A stretch of 64,000 bases of DNA from JABWAJ01 sp038323375 (GTDB taxonomy: Bacteria; Bacteroidota; Bacteroidia; Chitinophagales; Saprospiraceae), in assembly GCA_038323375.1 (NCBI GenBank), contig JBBQGV010000018.1, positions 7,627 to 71,626 on the forward strand, in the 5' to 3' direction. The notes under the pieces were generated by a model. It did not search any database. It was given only the letters and a program-made list of their open reading frames with translations, and was not told the DNA's origin. Below, piece after piece: positions 43,901 through 55,500 of this stretch (position 1 is the first letter of the stretch; each line of letters begins with the position of its first letter). The position numbers and the translations under genes were made by a program.

Positions 43901-44509
43901 TTAAAAATTATAATTGACCCCAAAGCGAATATCAATAGGTTGCTGGATGCTGTTTTCAGGGGCATTGACATTATACAGCAGGGAAATTTCATACCCCAGG
44001 AGACTACCGGAACTGGTATAGCCAAGCCCTACGTAGAAGTTATTCTGCTGAACGCGAATGGATTCCACCTTCGTGCCACTGACCCCTGTATAGAAAACGT
44101 CAGAAGCCAGTTCGTATTCCACATGCGCAAACAGAGCCGGAATAATTTTGTAGCGGCCAAAAACACCTCCACCAAACGTCAGGGGATTGGCTTTAGCAAC
44201 GGCATTGCCCACATCTACCCGATAGCTCTCGTATTGAAGGGTGATGCGGGGGCCAATGGAAAAATTATTCGTAATTTTATACCCCGCCATCGGTGAAATA
44301 CCGAGCTGAAACAGGCTTTCAAAGTTATTGCCTGCAAACCCTAAATTGAAGCCACCGCCAAACCAAACCCGGCTCATAAAATTACCGCTTTCGTCAAAAT
44401 ACTCGGCATTGTCCTTGTCACTTTTTTTCTTTTTTTGCGCATAAGCCTGATCCTGAACAGCCAGCACGAGCACCATCACTAATAAAGCCAATTGAATGAT
44501 CTTTTTCAT
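43901..44509 (-). CDS. Outer-membrane beta-barrel protein (porin family-like)
   Basis: 202 residues from the ATG at 44507-44509 (MKKIIQLALLVMVLV), giving a normal signal peptide cut after AYA. The upstream 34 codons are leader. The mature part has a Lys-rich start (QKKKKSDKDN) then amphipathic strands ending in an aromatic residue (FGVNYNF), typical of small outer-membrane beta-barrels of the OmpA/PorT-like DUF type. Likely eight strands. Promoter box TATCTTTG 18 bases upstream. Confidence 0.82.
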   Translation of the reverse strand: MKKIIQLALLVMVLVLAVQDQAYAQKKKKSDKDNAEYFDESGNFMSRVWFGGGFNLGFAGNNFESLFQLGISPMAGYKITNNFSIGPRITLQYESYRVDVGNAVAKANPLTFGGGVFGRYKIIPALFAHVEYELASDVFYTGVSGTKVESIRVQQNNFYVGLGYTSSGSLLGYEISLLYNVNAPENSIQQPIDIRFGVNYNF

Positions 44510-44526
44510 AGCAACTTGTTTTTTCA

Positions 44527-44534
44527 CAAAGATA
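44527..44534 (-). promoter_or_regulatory. -7 promoter element for the outer-membrane protein
   Basis: The complement reads TATCTTTG, a perfect TAnnTTTG match, 17 bases upstream of the ATG at 44509. It also supports the internal start over the longer frame. Confidence 0.6.
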
Positions 44535-44756
44535 GCCGCAATAGCGAAATGGCAACAAAAAAGTGTAAGTTCCGTGACAGAAATGCGGGCATTTGGTCGC
44601 CGGAAAAGCATTTAACCAAAAAGCATCGTCCAAATTTTTATATTCGCGCTCCGAAACTATATTTCAAAAATTTGCGCGCCCCCTTTCCCCAGACAGCCAG
44701 ATCGCCCCCTTTTGTAATTTTTTAATTTTCATTCAGCGACTAACACCTTTTAAAAA

Positions 44757-47700
44757 ATGGCGATTCGTTTTACGCTGTCCTTACTCTTTTTGGGTATGAC
44801 CATCCAACAGTTATCTGCGCAGCAAGCAATTTTTGCGGGCAAAGAGATCACAGGCATTACTTCGGCTGAACTCGAACGGGAATTTACCAACTGGCGCATT
44901 TTTGAATTAGACGCTCCGGCTTTGCATGCTTTTGCAAGCAGTCAGCCCGTCAAGGCAGACCTGCGGCTACAACTCGGCGACACGTACGATTGGCCCGTTT
45001 CCCTGTATCCCGACGACATCCGTTCTGCGGATTATCAACTCCGGGTTTTGACGGAAAACGGCCTGCAAATCCTTCCCAAAGGCGAAAATATAACCTATGG
45101 CGGTTATGCCGCCGGGCAGACCGAAAACGACGTGCGCCTGACCCTGAGCCAAAACTTCATTTTTGGGTACGTGGAAATGGACGAACTGACCTTTTTCATC
45201 GAGCCGGCCAAGCGCTTCAAAGCGGATTTACCTGAAAATTACTACGTCGTTTACCGCACCGACGATGTGCGGCCACGCCCCGAAAGTCGTTGCGGCTGGA
45301 CGCAGACCGAACACCGCAAAGCGGCATTGGAACATTCCGAACCCGGCGAAGAAAAAATGTTTGGCAACTGCTATACCGTAGAAATCGCTTTAGCTTCCGA
45401 TTTTTCCATGTTCCAGGTTTTCGGTTCCGTTTTTGGCGTTCAGGATTTTATGCTCGGCGTATTGAACAACGTACAAACCAACTACGATACCGAATTTGCC
45501 GATGACATCCGCTTTGAAGTGGTGACGCAATTCATTGTTTCAACCACCGGCGGCAATCCCTGGTCTTCGTCTACCGATGCCGGTACGCTGCTGGAAAGTT
45601 TCAGAAACTGGGGCAATGCCGGCAATTTCGGAGTTCCCTTCGACGTAGCTTCGCTGTGGACTAACCGCGATTTTAACGGCTCTATCATCGGTGTTGCCTG
45701 GATTGCCGGACTTTGTTCCGACCTTCGCTACAATACCTGTCAATTGTTTTCCAGTAACGCCGCTTTTCTCCGGGTGTTGAAGGCGCATGAACTGGGCCAC
45801 AACTTCGGTGCCGACCACGATGCGGAAGGCGCCAATACTATTATGGCGCCTTCGGTTTCTTCAGCCACGGCCTGGTCGTCTCTTTCGATAAGCGACATCA
45901 ATAGTTTGATCAACGACCTGGCGTTTGGCGGCGGGTGTTTTTCCACTTGCACCGGGTCAGGGGGGCCGCCAATCGCTTCCATTTCGGCACCGACCGTCCA
46001 TGTTTGTGCAGGCAGCGTTGTGCCGCTGATTGACAATAGTGCCAACGCGCCAACTTCCTGGACCTGGAACATGCCGGGCGCTACGCCGTCCATTTCCGGC
46101 GAACAACACCCAACGGTCAAATACAACAACCCCGGAAACTATACGGCTACCTTAATCGCCACCAACAACGAGGGGACGGATGTGGCAAATGTCAATATCC
46201 AGGTGAATGACAGCGGTACCAAATATTTGATTTACGAAACGTTTGAAGCCAATCCCGGCCCCTGGGAAATCATCAATCCCGACAACGGAATTACCTGGGA
46301 ATGGGTGACCATCGGCGGCGCGCAATACGGCAAAAAAGCAATGTCGCTCAATAATTTCAATTATACGGCACTCAATCAAAAAGACGGGTTGGTCTCCATA
46401 CCCCTTAACCTGAGCGCCGAATCAGATGTCATGCTTGAAATTGACTATGCCTACCGCCGCTTCAATGCCTCCCGCAGCGACAAACTCATCGTTTCGGTGT
46501 CTACAAACGGCGGCCTTACCTACCCCAACGTTGTTTTTCAGGGGCAGGAAAACGGCGGCGGTAATTTTGCTACGGCAATTGATTCACAAACGGCATTTTT
46601 GCCGGCCACGAATAGCGATTGGTGTTTTGGTACAAATTTTGGCACAGGTTGCCTGTTGATTGATCTTTCGGCTTTTAGTGGCCAATCGCAGGTGCGCATC
46701 CGGATCGAAAACCAAACGGGGCATGGCAACAACATGTACATTGACAACATCCGAGTCCGTAGTTCCTGCGCTGCTCCACAACCACCTGTGCCCAATTTTA
46801 CGTCCAATGTCACTTCGGGTTGCGCCCCCCTGACGGTGAATTATACCAACCAGACGCCAGGCGTGGTCACCAATTATTTCTGGACTTTCCCTGGTGGTAC
46901 TCCGGAATTTTCCACGAATCCTAATCCTGTCGTAACCTACAATACATCGGGCGTTTATAATGTTTCGCTTGAGGCGACCAATCTGGGAGGTTCGGCCACC
47001 ATTATAAAAGCCGGCTACATCGTCGTGTCAGGCGGCCCAACCGCCAATTTTTCAACGGTCGTCAACAACCTTAACGTCCAAACGACCAACCTTTCAGCCA
47101 ATGCAACCAACTATGTCTGGAATTTTGGCGACGGCACGCCGAACAGCACGGCTACTTCACCTGCACACGTTTACGCGCAGCCCGGAACTTATACCATCCG
47201 CCTTACCGCGACCAACCCATGCGGACAGTCGGTAAAAGAAATCAGCGTCATAGTAACGGCACCAATTTCGGCGGCATTTTCGGCAACGCCACTGCAAGGT
47301 TGCGCGCCGTTGACCGTGACCTTCAACAACGAGTCAACCGGAAACGTAACCAGCTGGATGTGGACTTTTGAAGGCGGTACGCCGGCTACTTCCACCGATC
47401 AAAACCCGACGGTGACCTATCTTGAACCAGGCGCCTACAATGTGAGTCTTACCGTCAGCAACGGCAGCTTCCAGAATTCAACCCAACTCACAGATTATAT
47501 TGTCGTCAATGGCGCGCCTGCTGCTACTTTTACTTCCCTAAATCCGCCGGGTAGTCCTTCCGTTCAGTTCAACAATACCACAACAGGAGCAAGTAGCTAC
47601 CATTGGGATTTTGGCGATGGCGCAACCAGCGAAGCAGCCGACACCTCGCACACTTACGAAGCCGACGGAACCTATACCGTCACCCTCATCGCAACCAATG

Positions 47701-49460
47701 CCTGCGGCAGCGACACCGCCATGCAGGAAGTGACCATCCTGCTGCCTCCCGTAGCAAGTTGGGAACAAAACGCAATCGAAGGCTGCGAAGGGCTGAGCAT
47801 ACAATTCAACGCAGCGCCACAAGGCCCCGGACTTACTTACACCTGGACGTTTGAAGGCGGCGAACCGGCTACTTCCGATTTGCCCGATCCGACCATTGTT
47901 TACGACACTGCTGGCACCTACGCTGTGCAACTCATTGTGACCAATGCCGCTGGAGCGGATACCATCATTCAGGACGACGCCATTGTGGTTGGCCCAAATC
48001 CGTTGGCTGCCTTTGCGGCAAATGCCATACTGGGACAAGCCACCGTGCAGTTCGACAATGCCTCCATTGCGGCAAGCAGCTTCCATTGGGATTTTGGCGA
48101 CGGCGCAACGAATGAAGCCGCCAATCCCGCCCACAACTACGAAGCCGACGGAACCTATACCGTCACCCTCATCGCAACCACTTCCTGCGGCAGCGACACC
48201 GCCACGCAGGAAGTGACCATCCTGCTGCCTCCTGTTGCGAACTGGGAACAAAACGCGACCGAAGGCTGTGAAGGGCTGAGCATACAATTCAACGCAACGC
48301 CGCAAGACCCCGGACTGACCTACGCCTGGACGTTTGAAGGCGGCGAAGCGGCTACTTCCGACCTTACTAATCCGACCATTTTATACCCAATTTTGGGTAA
48401 TTATTTCGTTCAACTCATTGTGACCAATGCCGCTGGAGCAGATACCGCAGTTCAAAACAGCGCCGTGATCATTACCGGCGGCCCAGCTTCAGCATTTACG
48501 ACGTCAGTGAACGGATTCAACCTTGCACTTGAAAATAATTCGAGCAGCGGAAGCAGCTATTTCTGGGATTTTGGCGATGAAAATACCAGTGAACTATTTG
48601 CTCCAGGCCACATTTATGAGGAGGAAGGCGTCTATACCGTGATCCTTGTTGTTAGCAATGACTGCGGCAGTGATACTGCTGCTGTAACCATTACCATAGA
48701 CAGCAACCTCCCCGTAGCTGATTTCGGCTATGAAAACCAGGAAGGTTGTGCGCCTTTGACTGTACAGTTTTTTAACCAATCGGTCAATGCAGACAGCGTG
48801 CAATGGATCTTCCCCGGAGGAACCCCATCCGCTTCGAGCGAGCAAAATCCGGTTGTGGTTTATGCTGAGTCAGGCATTTACAACGGTACAATTATTAGCT
48901 ACAACAGCGCCGGAAGTGCCGCCCAAACCCAAATGAACATCGTATCCGTGATGGCGGGGCCAGAAGCGGCATTTGATGCAACGCAGGACGAAGCAACGGT
49001 GAGTTTTGTAAACATCTCCCAGAATGCAGCCACCTATGTGTGGGATTTTGGCGATGGCGAAACGAGCACAGCAAGCAATGCGGTGCATACGTACGCTGCA
49101 AGCGGGGATTACCTAGTGCAATTGATTGCGACCAATGCGTGTGGTTCCGATACCATTTCAAAAGAGATTGGTATCCTCCTCGTCAGTGCCGGAGAAGTGA
49201 CCCGGAATATAGTTTTTAACCTCTACCCTAACCCCAACAGCGGCAGATTTACGCTGGAACTTGAAGCAACACCGGTGCCGTTGGCCGAATTAAAAATATT
49301 TGATGCCCTGGGTCAAATCGTCTATACCGAAACGATTGGTTTCCAAAGCGGTCAACTTCAAAAAGCAATCGGGTTGGAACGTCTGAGCGCAGGCGTGTAC
49401 TGGCTTTCGATAAAAACCCAGAATTTTAACATGACCCGAAAGGTGATTGTCCAGGATTGA
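44757..49460 (+). CDS. Secreted zinc metalloprotease with PKD array and T9SS type A sorting domain
   Basis: 1567 residues. Signal peptide residues 1-21 (cut after LSA). The propeptide is followed by a reprolysin/M12B-like catalytic domain with zinc site HELGHNFGADHD (His344, His348, His354). After one PKD (about 402-490) comes a MAM/jelly-roll segment (YETFEANPGPWEIINPDNG, about 491-671), then ten more PKD domains that mostly alternate two types: WDFGDG and EGGEP/PGGTP. The C-terminus (about 1487-1567, NLYPNPNSGRFTLELE to TRKVIVQD) is a type IX secretion type A sorting domain. It is exported and anchored or released at the cell surface. Likely degrades extracellular protein; a calcium or substrate role for the PKDs is inferred. 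Confidence 0.93.
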   Translation: MAIRFTLSLLFLGMTIQQLSAQQAIFAGKEITGITSAELEREFTNWRIFELDAPALHAFASSQPVKADLRLQLGDTYDWPVSLYPDDIRSADYQLRVLTENGLQILPKGENITYGGYAAGQTENDVRLTLSQNFIFGYVEMDELTFFIEPAKRFKADLPENYYVVYRTDDVRPRPESRCGWTQTEHRKAALEHSEPGEEKMFGNCYTVEIALASDFSMFQVFGSVFGVQDFMLGVLNNVQTNYDTEFADDIRFEVVTQFIVSTTGGNPWSSSTDAGTLLESFRNWGNAGNFGVPFDVASLWTNRDFNGSIIGVAWIAGLCSDLRYNTCQLFSSNAAFLRVLKAHELGHNFGADHDAEGANTIMAPSVSSATAWSSLSISDINSLINDLAFGGGCFSTCTGSGGPPIASISAPTVHVCAGSVVPLIDNSANAPTSWTWNMPGATPSISGEQHPTVKYNNPGNYTATLIATNNEGTDVANVNIQVNDSGTKYLIYETFEANPGPWEIINPDNGITWEWVTIGGAQYGKKAMSLNNFNYTALNQKDGLVSIPLNLSAESDVMLEIDYAYRRFNASRSDKLIVSVSTNGGLTYPNVVFQGQENGGGNFATAIDSQTAFLPATNSDWCFGTNFGTGCLLIDLSAFSGQSQVRIRIENQTGHGNNMYIDNIRVRSSCAAPQPPVPNFTSNVTSGCAPLTVNYTNQTPGVVTNYFWTFPGGTPEFSTNPNPVVTYNTSGVYNVSLEATNLGGSATIIKAGYIVVSGGPTANFSTVVNNLNVQTTNLSANATNYVWNFGDGTPNSTATSPAHVYAQPGTYTIRLTATNPCGQSVKEISVIVTAPISAAFSATPLQGCAPLTVTFNNESTGNVTSWMWTFEGGTPATSTDQNPTVTYLEPGAYNVSLTVSNGSFQNSTQLTDYIVVNGAPAATFTSLNPPGSPSVQFNNTTTGASSYHWDFGDGATSEAADTSHTYEADGTYTVTLIATNACGSDTAMQEVTILLPPVASWEQNAIEGCEGLSIQFNAAPQGPGLTYTWTFEGGEPATSDLPDPTIVYDTAGTYAVQLIVTNAAGADTIIQDDAIVVGPNPLAAFAANAILGQATVQFDNASIAASSFHWDFGDGATNEAANPAHNYEADGTYTVTLIATTSCGSDTATQEVTILLPPVANWEQNATEGCEGLSIQFNATPQDPGLTYAWTFEGGEAATSDLTNPTILYPILGNYFVQLIVTNAAGADTAVQNSAVIITGGPASAFTTSVNGFNLALENNSSSGSSYFWDFGDENTSELFAPGHIYEEEGVYTVILVVSNDCGSDTAAVTITIDSNLPVADFGYENQEGCAPLTVQFFNQSVNADSVQWIFPGGTPSASSEQNPVVVYAESGIYNGTIISYNSAGSAAQTQMNIVSVMAGPEAAFDATQDEATVSFVNISQNAATYVWDFGDGETSTASNAVHTYAASGDYLVQLIATNACGSDTISKEIGILLVSAGEVTRNIVFNLYPNPNSGRFTLELEATPVPLAELKIFDALGQIVYTETIGFQSGQLQKAIGLERLSAGVYWLSIKTQNFNMTRKVIVQD
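47590..48555 (+). repeat. Recent 483-base tandem duplication of a PKD pair
   Basis: Two neighbouring units of 161 codons (about 47590-48072 and 48073-48555) each hold one FGDG-type and one EGGE-type PKD. Long stretches are identical at DNA level, for example GAAGCCGACGGAACCTATAC at 47658 and 48141. Recent in-frame duplication is the simplest explanation. Boundaries approximate. Confidence 0.8.
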
Positions 49461-49520
49461 TTGTATCTTAATTTAGCCTGTTCGCGAAAAAGCACAAACA
49501 GGGTTAAAAAACAGTTTACT

Positions 49521-52500
49521 ATGAAGGCATTTTTTACGACGCTTCTTCTGATTACGATTGGTTTCACAGGTGCTTTATGGGCGCAACCAGCCAATGACAA
49601 CTGCGCCGGCGCACAAAACCTGACGTTGGGTACGCCGCCTGCTTGTCCCGGCGGTGGGAGCATTACCAATACCTTTTCAAGCACCAATATCAATGCCACA
49701 CCGGCAACGCCTTATCCTGCCTTTACAGGTTGCGATATTGGGGGCAGCACGGCCAGCCCGGCAGCGGAAGTTTGGTACCGTTTCACGCCAAATTCCAATG
49801 TACTGACCATTAATATCACCGGAGCGCTTTCCACTCCGAACTTAGTTTTATTCACAGGTACCAATTGTGGCTTCCTGAATCCGGTTGAATGCGCCAGCGC
49901 TCCCCCAGGATCCGGATCGCTCAGTTTTTCCACCCCCGTTACCCCCGGAATAGTCTATTACATGCTGATTTCAGGGGGCGACGTTGATGATCAGGGCAAC
50001 TTTACGATTTCTATGATGAGTTCGAGGGATTGTACGCCTTGTCTTCAGAACGTTTCATTGATCGCATCCCCTCCGCCGGTAAACGGCACTTATAATTCCG
50101 GGCAAAATGTAACTTTTTGTTTCACCATCAGCCAATGGAATGTAACCGGAACCGTTGAATGGCTTCATGCGGTCGAGTTTGATTTTGGTCCGGGCTGGAA
50201 TGTCAACACCATAATTCCTAACCCTCCGCCCTCCTGTGGCGGCGATGGTTCCTGGAACTGGTATAACTCGTGGACAGGATGCAATACTGGGCAAAGTTTT
50301 GGACCTGGATTTGCTTATGATTCGAGTTCAGGGATAGGCTGCGGGGGATCTCCCAATGACGGCAACCCAGGGAATAACTGGGGCGACGGCACCGGTGGAT
50401 GCGCCAACATTACTCCGGCAAACCCCTTTGTGTTTTGTGTTACGGTCACGGTCACCAACTGCCCGCCCAACATTACCGGCAATGACCTCGGCATTACCAT
50501 CAATGTATGGTCGGACGGGGACTCCGGGTCATGGACTCAAACGGGTTGTAACTCGGGAAGTGAATATCCCTTCCTGTCCACTGCCATTTGTTGTGACGAC
50601 CTTAACCCGTTCGTTATCCCGACGTCAACCTCCTGCCCCACTTCATGCGATGGCACCTTGACTTTTTCCGGTCAATCTCCCACAGGTTTCGGCTCATGGA
50701 ATTATACCGTATTTAATAGCATGAACGTCATTGTTCATCAATCTTTTTCCAATCCTGGTGAGGTCACGATAACTGGCTTGTGCGCCGGTACGTACACCAT
50801 TTTGGCAACAAATGTAGTTACGGGCTGTAACCGTTCGGTTACTCGACAAATTCTTCCGGGTGCCGCGCCAAATGCAATGGCTTCCTTATTAGCACAACCC
50901 TGCCCGGGAGGTATGATTTCGCTCTTAGGCTCAACTTCTACGCCTGGCGCCCCCATTACCTATGCCTGGACCGGTCCCGGCGGCTATACTTCTAACCAGC
51001 AAAACCCCACCAACGCTACCTTAGCAGGAGTTTATACCTTAGTGGTAACCGTGAACGGTTGTCCTTCTTTACCTGTAACGGTCAATGCACAGTTTCAAAA
51101 CCCCATTGTCGTTGCTAATGCCAATCCGCTAAGCCTTTGTGAAGGGCAAAGCGTCACGTTGACTGCAAGTGGAGGGGTGACGTTCGCCTGGACGAATATT
51201 GCAACCGGCTTACCAGTAGGCACCGGATCTCCGCTTACAATCACGGTTACAGAACCCTCTACTTTTATGGTGACGAGCACCAACGCCAGCGGCTGCACGG
51301 CAACAGATGAAGTTTTCGTAAATGTCAATCCATTACCCCCTGTCAGCATCAACAGCACCGGCCCATTCTGCTCCAACACCATGTTTGTGCTGACGGCAAC
51401 TGGCGCAAATACCTACATCTGGGAAGACGGCAGCACGACCAACCCCCGAATTGTTTCACGCCCGGCTGGCTTCCATACCTTTTCCGTCACCGGACGGATC
51501 ACAGCCACAGGTTGCCAAAATACCGCTCAGATACAAGTCTTTGTAACAGCGGCTCCGACTGCAAGCATCACGCCATCGGCACCGGTTATTTGCGCCGGGC
51601 AGTCCGTAACCCTCACCGCAAGCGGCGGGAATTCTTATGCCTGGGCGGGTGGCCCCAACAATGCTGTAAAAGTCGTTTCCCCAATTACGACCACAACTTA
51701 TACCGTTACGGTTACCGATTTTGAAGGTTGTACGGATGTAGAATCTGTCACGGTAACCGTTCAACAACCGCTGGCACCCCCGGTAATAACCTGCGGCACC
51801 ATAACGCCTAACTCGGTGCAGTTTAACTGGCCTGCAGTAGCGGGCGCATCCGGCTACTTAGTTACCGGTGCAGTCGGGACGCTAACCGGGACGACCTTCA
51901 CCGTTACTGGTCTGAATCCGGGCACTCCGGTGACCATCACGGTGACCGCTCAAAATGCCGGTATTTGCGGCCCAAGCACGGCAACCTTCACCTGTACTTC
52001 TACGGCTTGCCCGCCTGTAATTGTTGTCATCGCACCGGTAGCTGATTTCTGCCTTACGGCATCAGTCGCCCCGTTGACTTTAAGTGTGACAACTACCGGT
52101 GGCAGCGGCAGTGGAACCGGCGTCTGGAGCGGAACCGGAATCACCAATACGACAACAGGCGTCTTTAATCCAACGACTGCCGGCGTTGGCACACATCCGG
52201 TTGTCTATGCTTATACCGAAGGAATTTGCACTTACCGCGATACCCTCGGCATTGATGTCTTCGCCGTTCCAACGGCAAATTTCAGCGTAAGCGATACCAC
52301 GGTTTGCACCAATGCGGCAACCACAATCACTTACACCGGGACTGCCGGCGCAGGAGCGACCTACGTCTGGAACTTCGGAGGCGGCACGGCCAACCCCGGC
52401 ACAGGACAAGGGCCTCACTCCGTTTCCTGGTTAACACCGGGCAACAAAACCGTCACGCTAAGGGTCACTGAAAATGGCTGTACTTCCGCGATATTCACCC

Positions 52501-55500
52501 GAAACGTAATCGTTTCTGCGCCATTGGCGGTGCCGGTGATTACCTGCGGGACTGCGACGACCACCTCCGTGACCTTCAACTGGGGCGCTGTTACCGGTGC
52601 CGCGTCTTACAACGTCAACGTCATTACGGGCCAGACCGGCACGCTGAGTGGTACGAGCTTCACCGTAAACAATATTTTGCCCGGCGCTGTGGTGACGATT
52701 CAAGTCATCGCTGTCGGGAATGGGCCCTGTGGAAACAGCAGTGCGCAGTTTACTTGCAATGCTGCTGCATGTCCGACTTTCAACATCAGCATCACGCCGG
52801 TTGCGGATATTTGCCTGAATGGTGCCAATACGCCGTTCGATCTGGCGGCCACGATCAGTGGCGGCGCAGGCGGCGGCGTACGCCAATGGACAGGCTCTGG
52901 CATCACTAATGCTGCAAACGGGACATTTGACCCGGCAACCGCCGGAGCGGGCACACATACCATTACCCTGACTTATACGGAAGGACCTTGCACTGGCAGC
53001 CAGACCACAACCATTGACGTGTTTAATACGCCAACGGCTGACTTTACGGTTGCGCCGGATACGGTGTGTACCAATAACGTTGCAACCGTTACGTATTCCG
53101 GAACCGCAAGCCCTGGTGCTACCTATACTTGGAACTTTGGCGGCGGCACGGCCAATCCCGGCACGGGGGCTGGTCCGCACACCGTCACCTGGCCAACTTC
53201 CGGCCAAAAAACGATTTCTCTGACAGTACAGGAAAACGGTTGCACTTCTCCCGCAATCAGCCAAACGGTGCAGGTAGATAATCCGCTTGCGCCTCCAATT
53301 ATCAACTGCACCACAACCGTTTCTACCATTACTTTCACTTGGGCCAACGTCCCCGGGGCATCCAGTTACAACCTGACCGTGGTTACGGGGCAAACCGGTA
53401 CGATCAGCGGCAACTCGATTGCTTTTACCGGTTTGGTTGCCAACGAGGAAGTGCGCATCATCGTGGAGGCCATCAGCAGTGGCCCTTGTGCAAACAGCAG
53501 CGCAGAAGTGAGCTGTTTTGCTTTAGATTGCCCGGTTGTTACCTTAGACATTGATCCGGTCACCGATATTTGCCTGAATGCTTCCGCCACTGCGGTTGAT
53601 TTGAATGTAGTTATCAGCGGCGGCGTTGGCGGCGGTGTCAGCACGTGGAGCGGCCCCGGCATTACAGATGCTGCGAACGGAATTTTTGACCCAGCGACAG
53701 CTGGAGCAGGCAGCCATACCCTCAACCTTAACTATCAGGAAGGCAATTGTACTTACAATGAATCCATCGTCATTGTAGTGAATCCGCAACCTTCTGCAGC
53801 TTTTGCCACGACAAGCCCCGTTTGTGTAGATGCCAACAGCACCATTACTTACACAGGCGGAGCTGCCGCAGGAGCGACTTACGACTGGGATTTTGGTAGT
53901 GGAACGGCAACTCCGGGCACCGGGCAAGGGCCACACCAGGTCAGTTGGAGCACTGCCGGCGCACAAAATATTGCCCTTACGGTAACAGAAAACAACTGCG
54001 CTTCTGAGCCGGTGACCAATTCAGTACAAGTAGAAGCGCCTTTAGCGCCGTTCACCATTACTTGCGATGCAACCAATACCTCCATCACGTTTAGTTGGCC
54101 GGCTGTGACCGGTGCAACAGGTTACCAGGTCGCCATAACAAATGCTCCCGCAGGAACAACCGGAACGTTGAACGGGACTACGTATTCAATTACCGGCCTG
54201 AACCCGGATGATTCAGTCACGATTGAAGTGACTGCGGAAACCAATATTTCGTGCGGCAGCATTGTGGTTGAACAAACCTGTATTGCAAATGCTTGTCCGC
54301 CGGTTGTGCTGAACATCACTCCGATCCCGGATTTGTGTGCGGATAGCCCTGCACAAACGCTGACAGCTACAGCCACCGGCGGCGCTGGCGGCGGAACGTT
54401 TACCTGGTCGGGCAACGGCGTCACTGGCAATTCTTTTGACCCGTCGGCGGTTGCCACGGGAACTACGACGGTGACCGTTGCTTACAGCGAAGGCGTTTGC
54501 GACTACTCCGGCACGCTTGACCTTGTTGTGAATGCAATTCCAACCGCTAATTTCGCCCTCGATGCGATCATTTGTATCACCGATGCGGCTACTGCCACCT
54601 TTACAGGTTCAGCAGGCACCGGTGCGACTTACAACTGGAACTTTGGCGGTGGAACGGGTACTCCGGGCACTGGTCAGGGGCCGCACGACATTACCTGGTC
54701 AACGGCCGGTCAAAAAACGGTTTCCTTGAGCGTGACGGAAAACGGCTGCGTTTCTGCGCCGGTATCCCACACCACACAGGTTGACGCGGTGTTGCTGCCT
54801 CCGGTGATTTCCTGCACTCAAACGACAACATCCGTCACCTTCTCCTGGCCCAATGTGGTTGGCGCTACCAGCTATCAGGTTACGGGAACGACTGGCGTGC
54901 TGTCAGGCAATACCTACACCATAAGCGGTCTGATGCCCGGGGATATAGTCAGCATAACCGTCACTGCCGTCGGCTCTTCCGTTTGCGGAAACAGTTCGGC
55001 AGATGCGACTTGTTCGGCAGCGGCTTGCCCGGCGGTAGTTGTGAACATCGCGCCGATTCCGGCGCTTTGCGCAAATGCGGGAATTCAGACGCTTAACGCA
55101 ACTGCATCCGGTGGACCAGGCGGCGGCACGTTTACCTGGACCGGCAATGGCGTGGTAAACAATACCTTCGATCCTGCCGCTGTTTCTGTGGGTACAACCA
55201 CCGTTACGCTAACTTACACGGAAGGGGTATGCGTTTATACCGCATCTGTAGACATTACGGTCAATGCCGTGCCAACCTCGAATTTTAATATCAATACTTC
55301 ATCTGTTTGTACCAGCAGTCCGACTACGGTAACGTTTACTGGTTCTGCTTCTCCAGGCGCAACGTTTGTTTGGAATTTTGCAGGGGGTACAGCGACACCT
55401 GGTACTGGCGCAGGGCCACACACAGTTTCCTGGACAACGGGAGGTTCAAAAAATATTACTTTACAGATCCAGAACAACGGCTGTAGTTCAACGATTACAT

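Noticed and set aside
47538..48305. 255-codon minus-strand frame in the protease repeats
   Set aside because: Antisense of the duplicated PKD units; it is repeated for the same reason.
52458..53393. 311-codon minus-strand frame in the adhesin repeats
   Set aside because: Antisense of repeated FN3/PKD sequence; the repeats keep the frame open in both directions.
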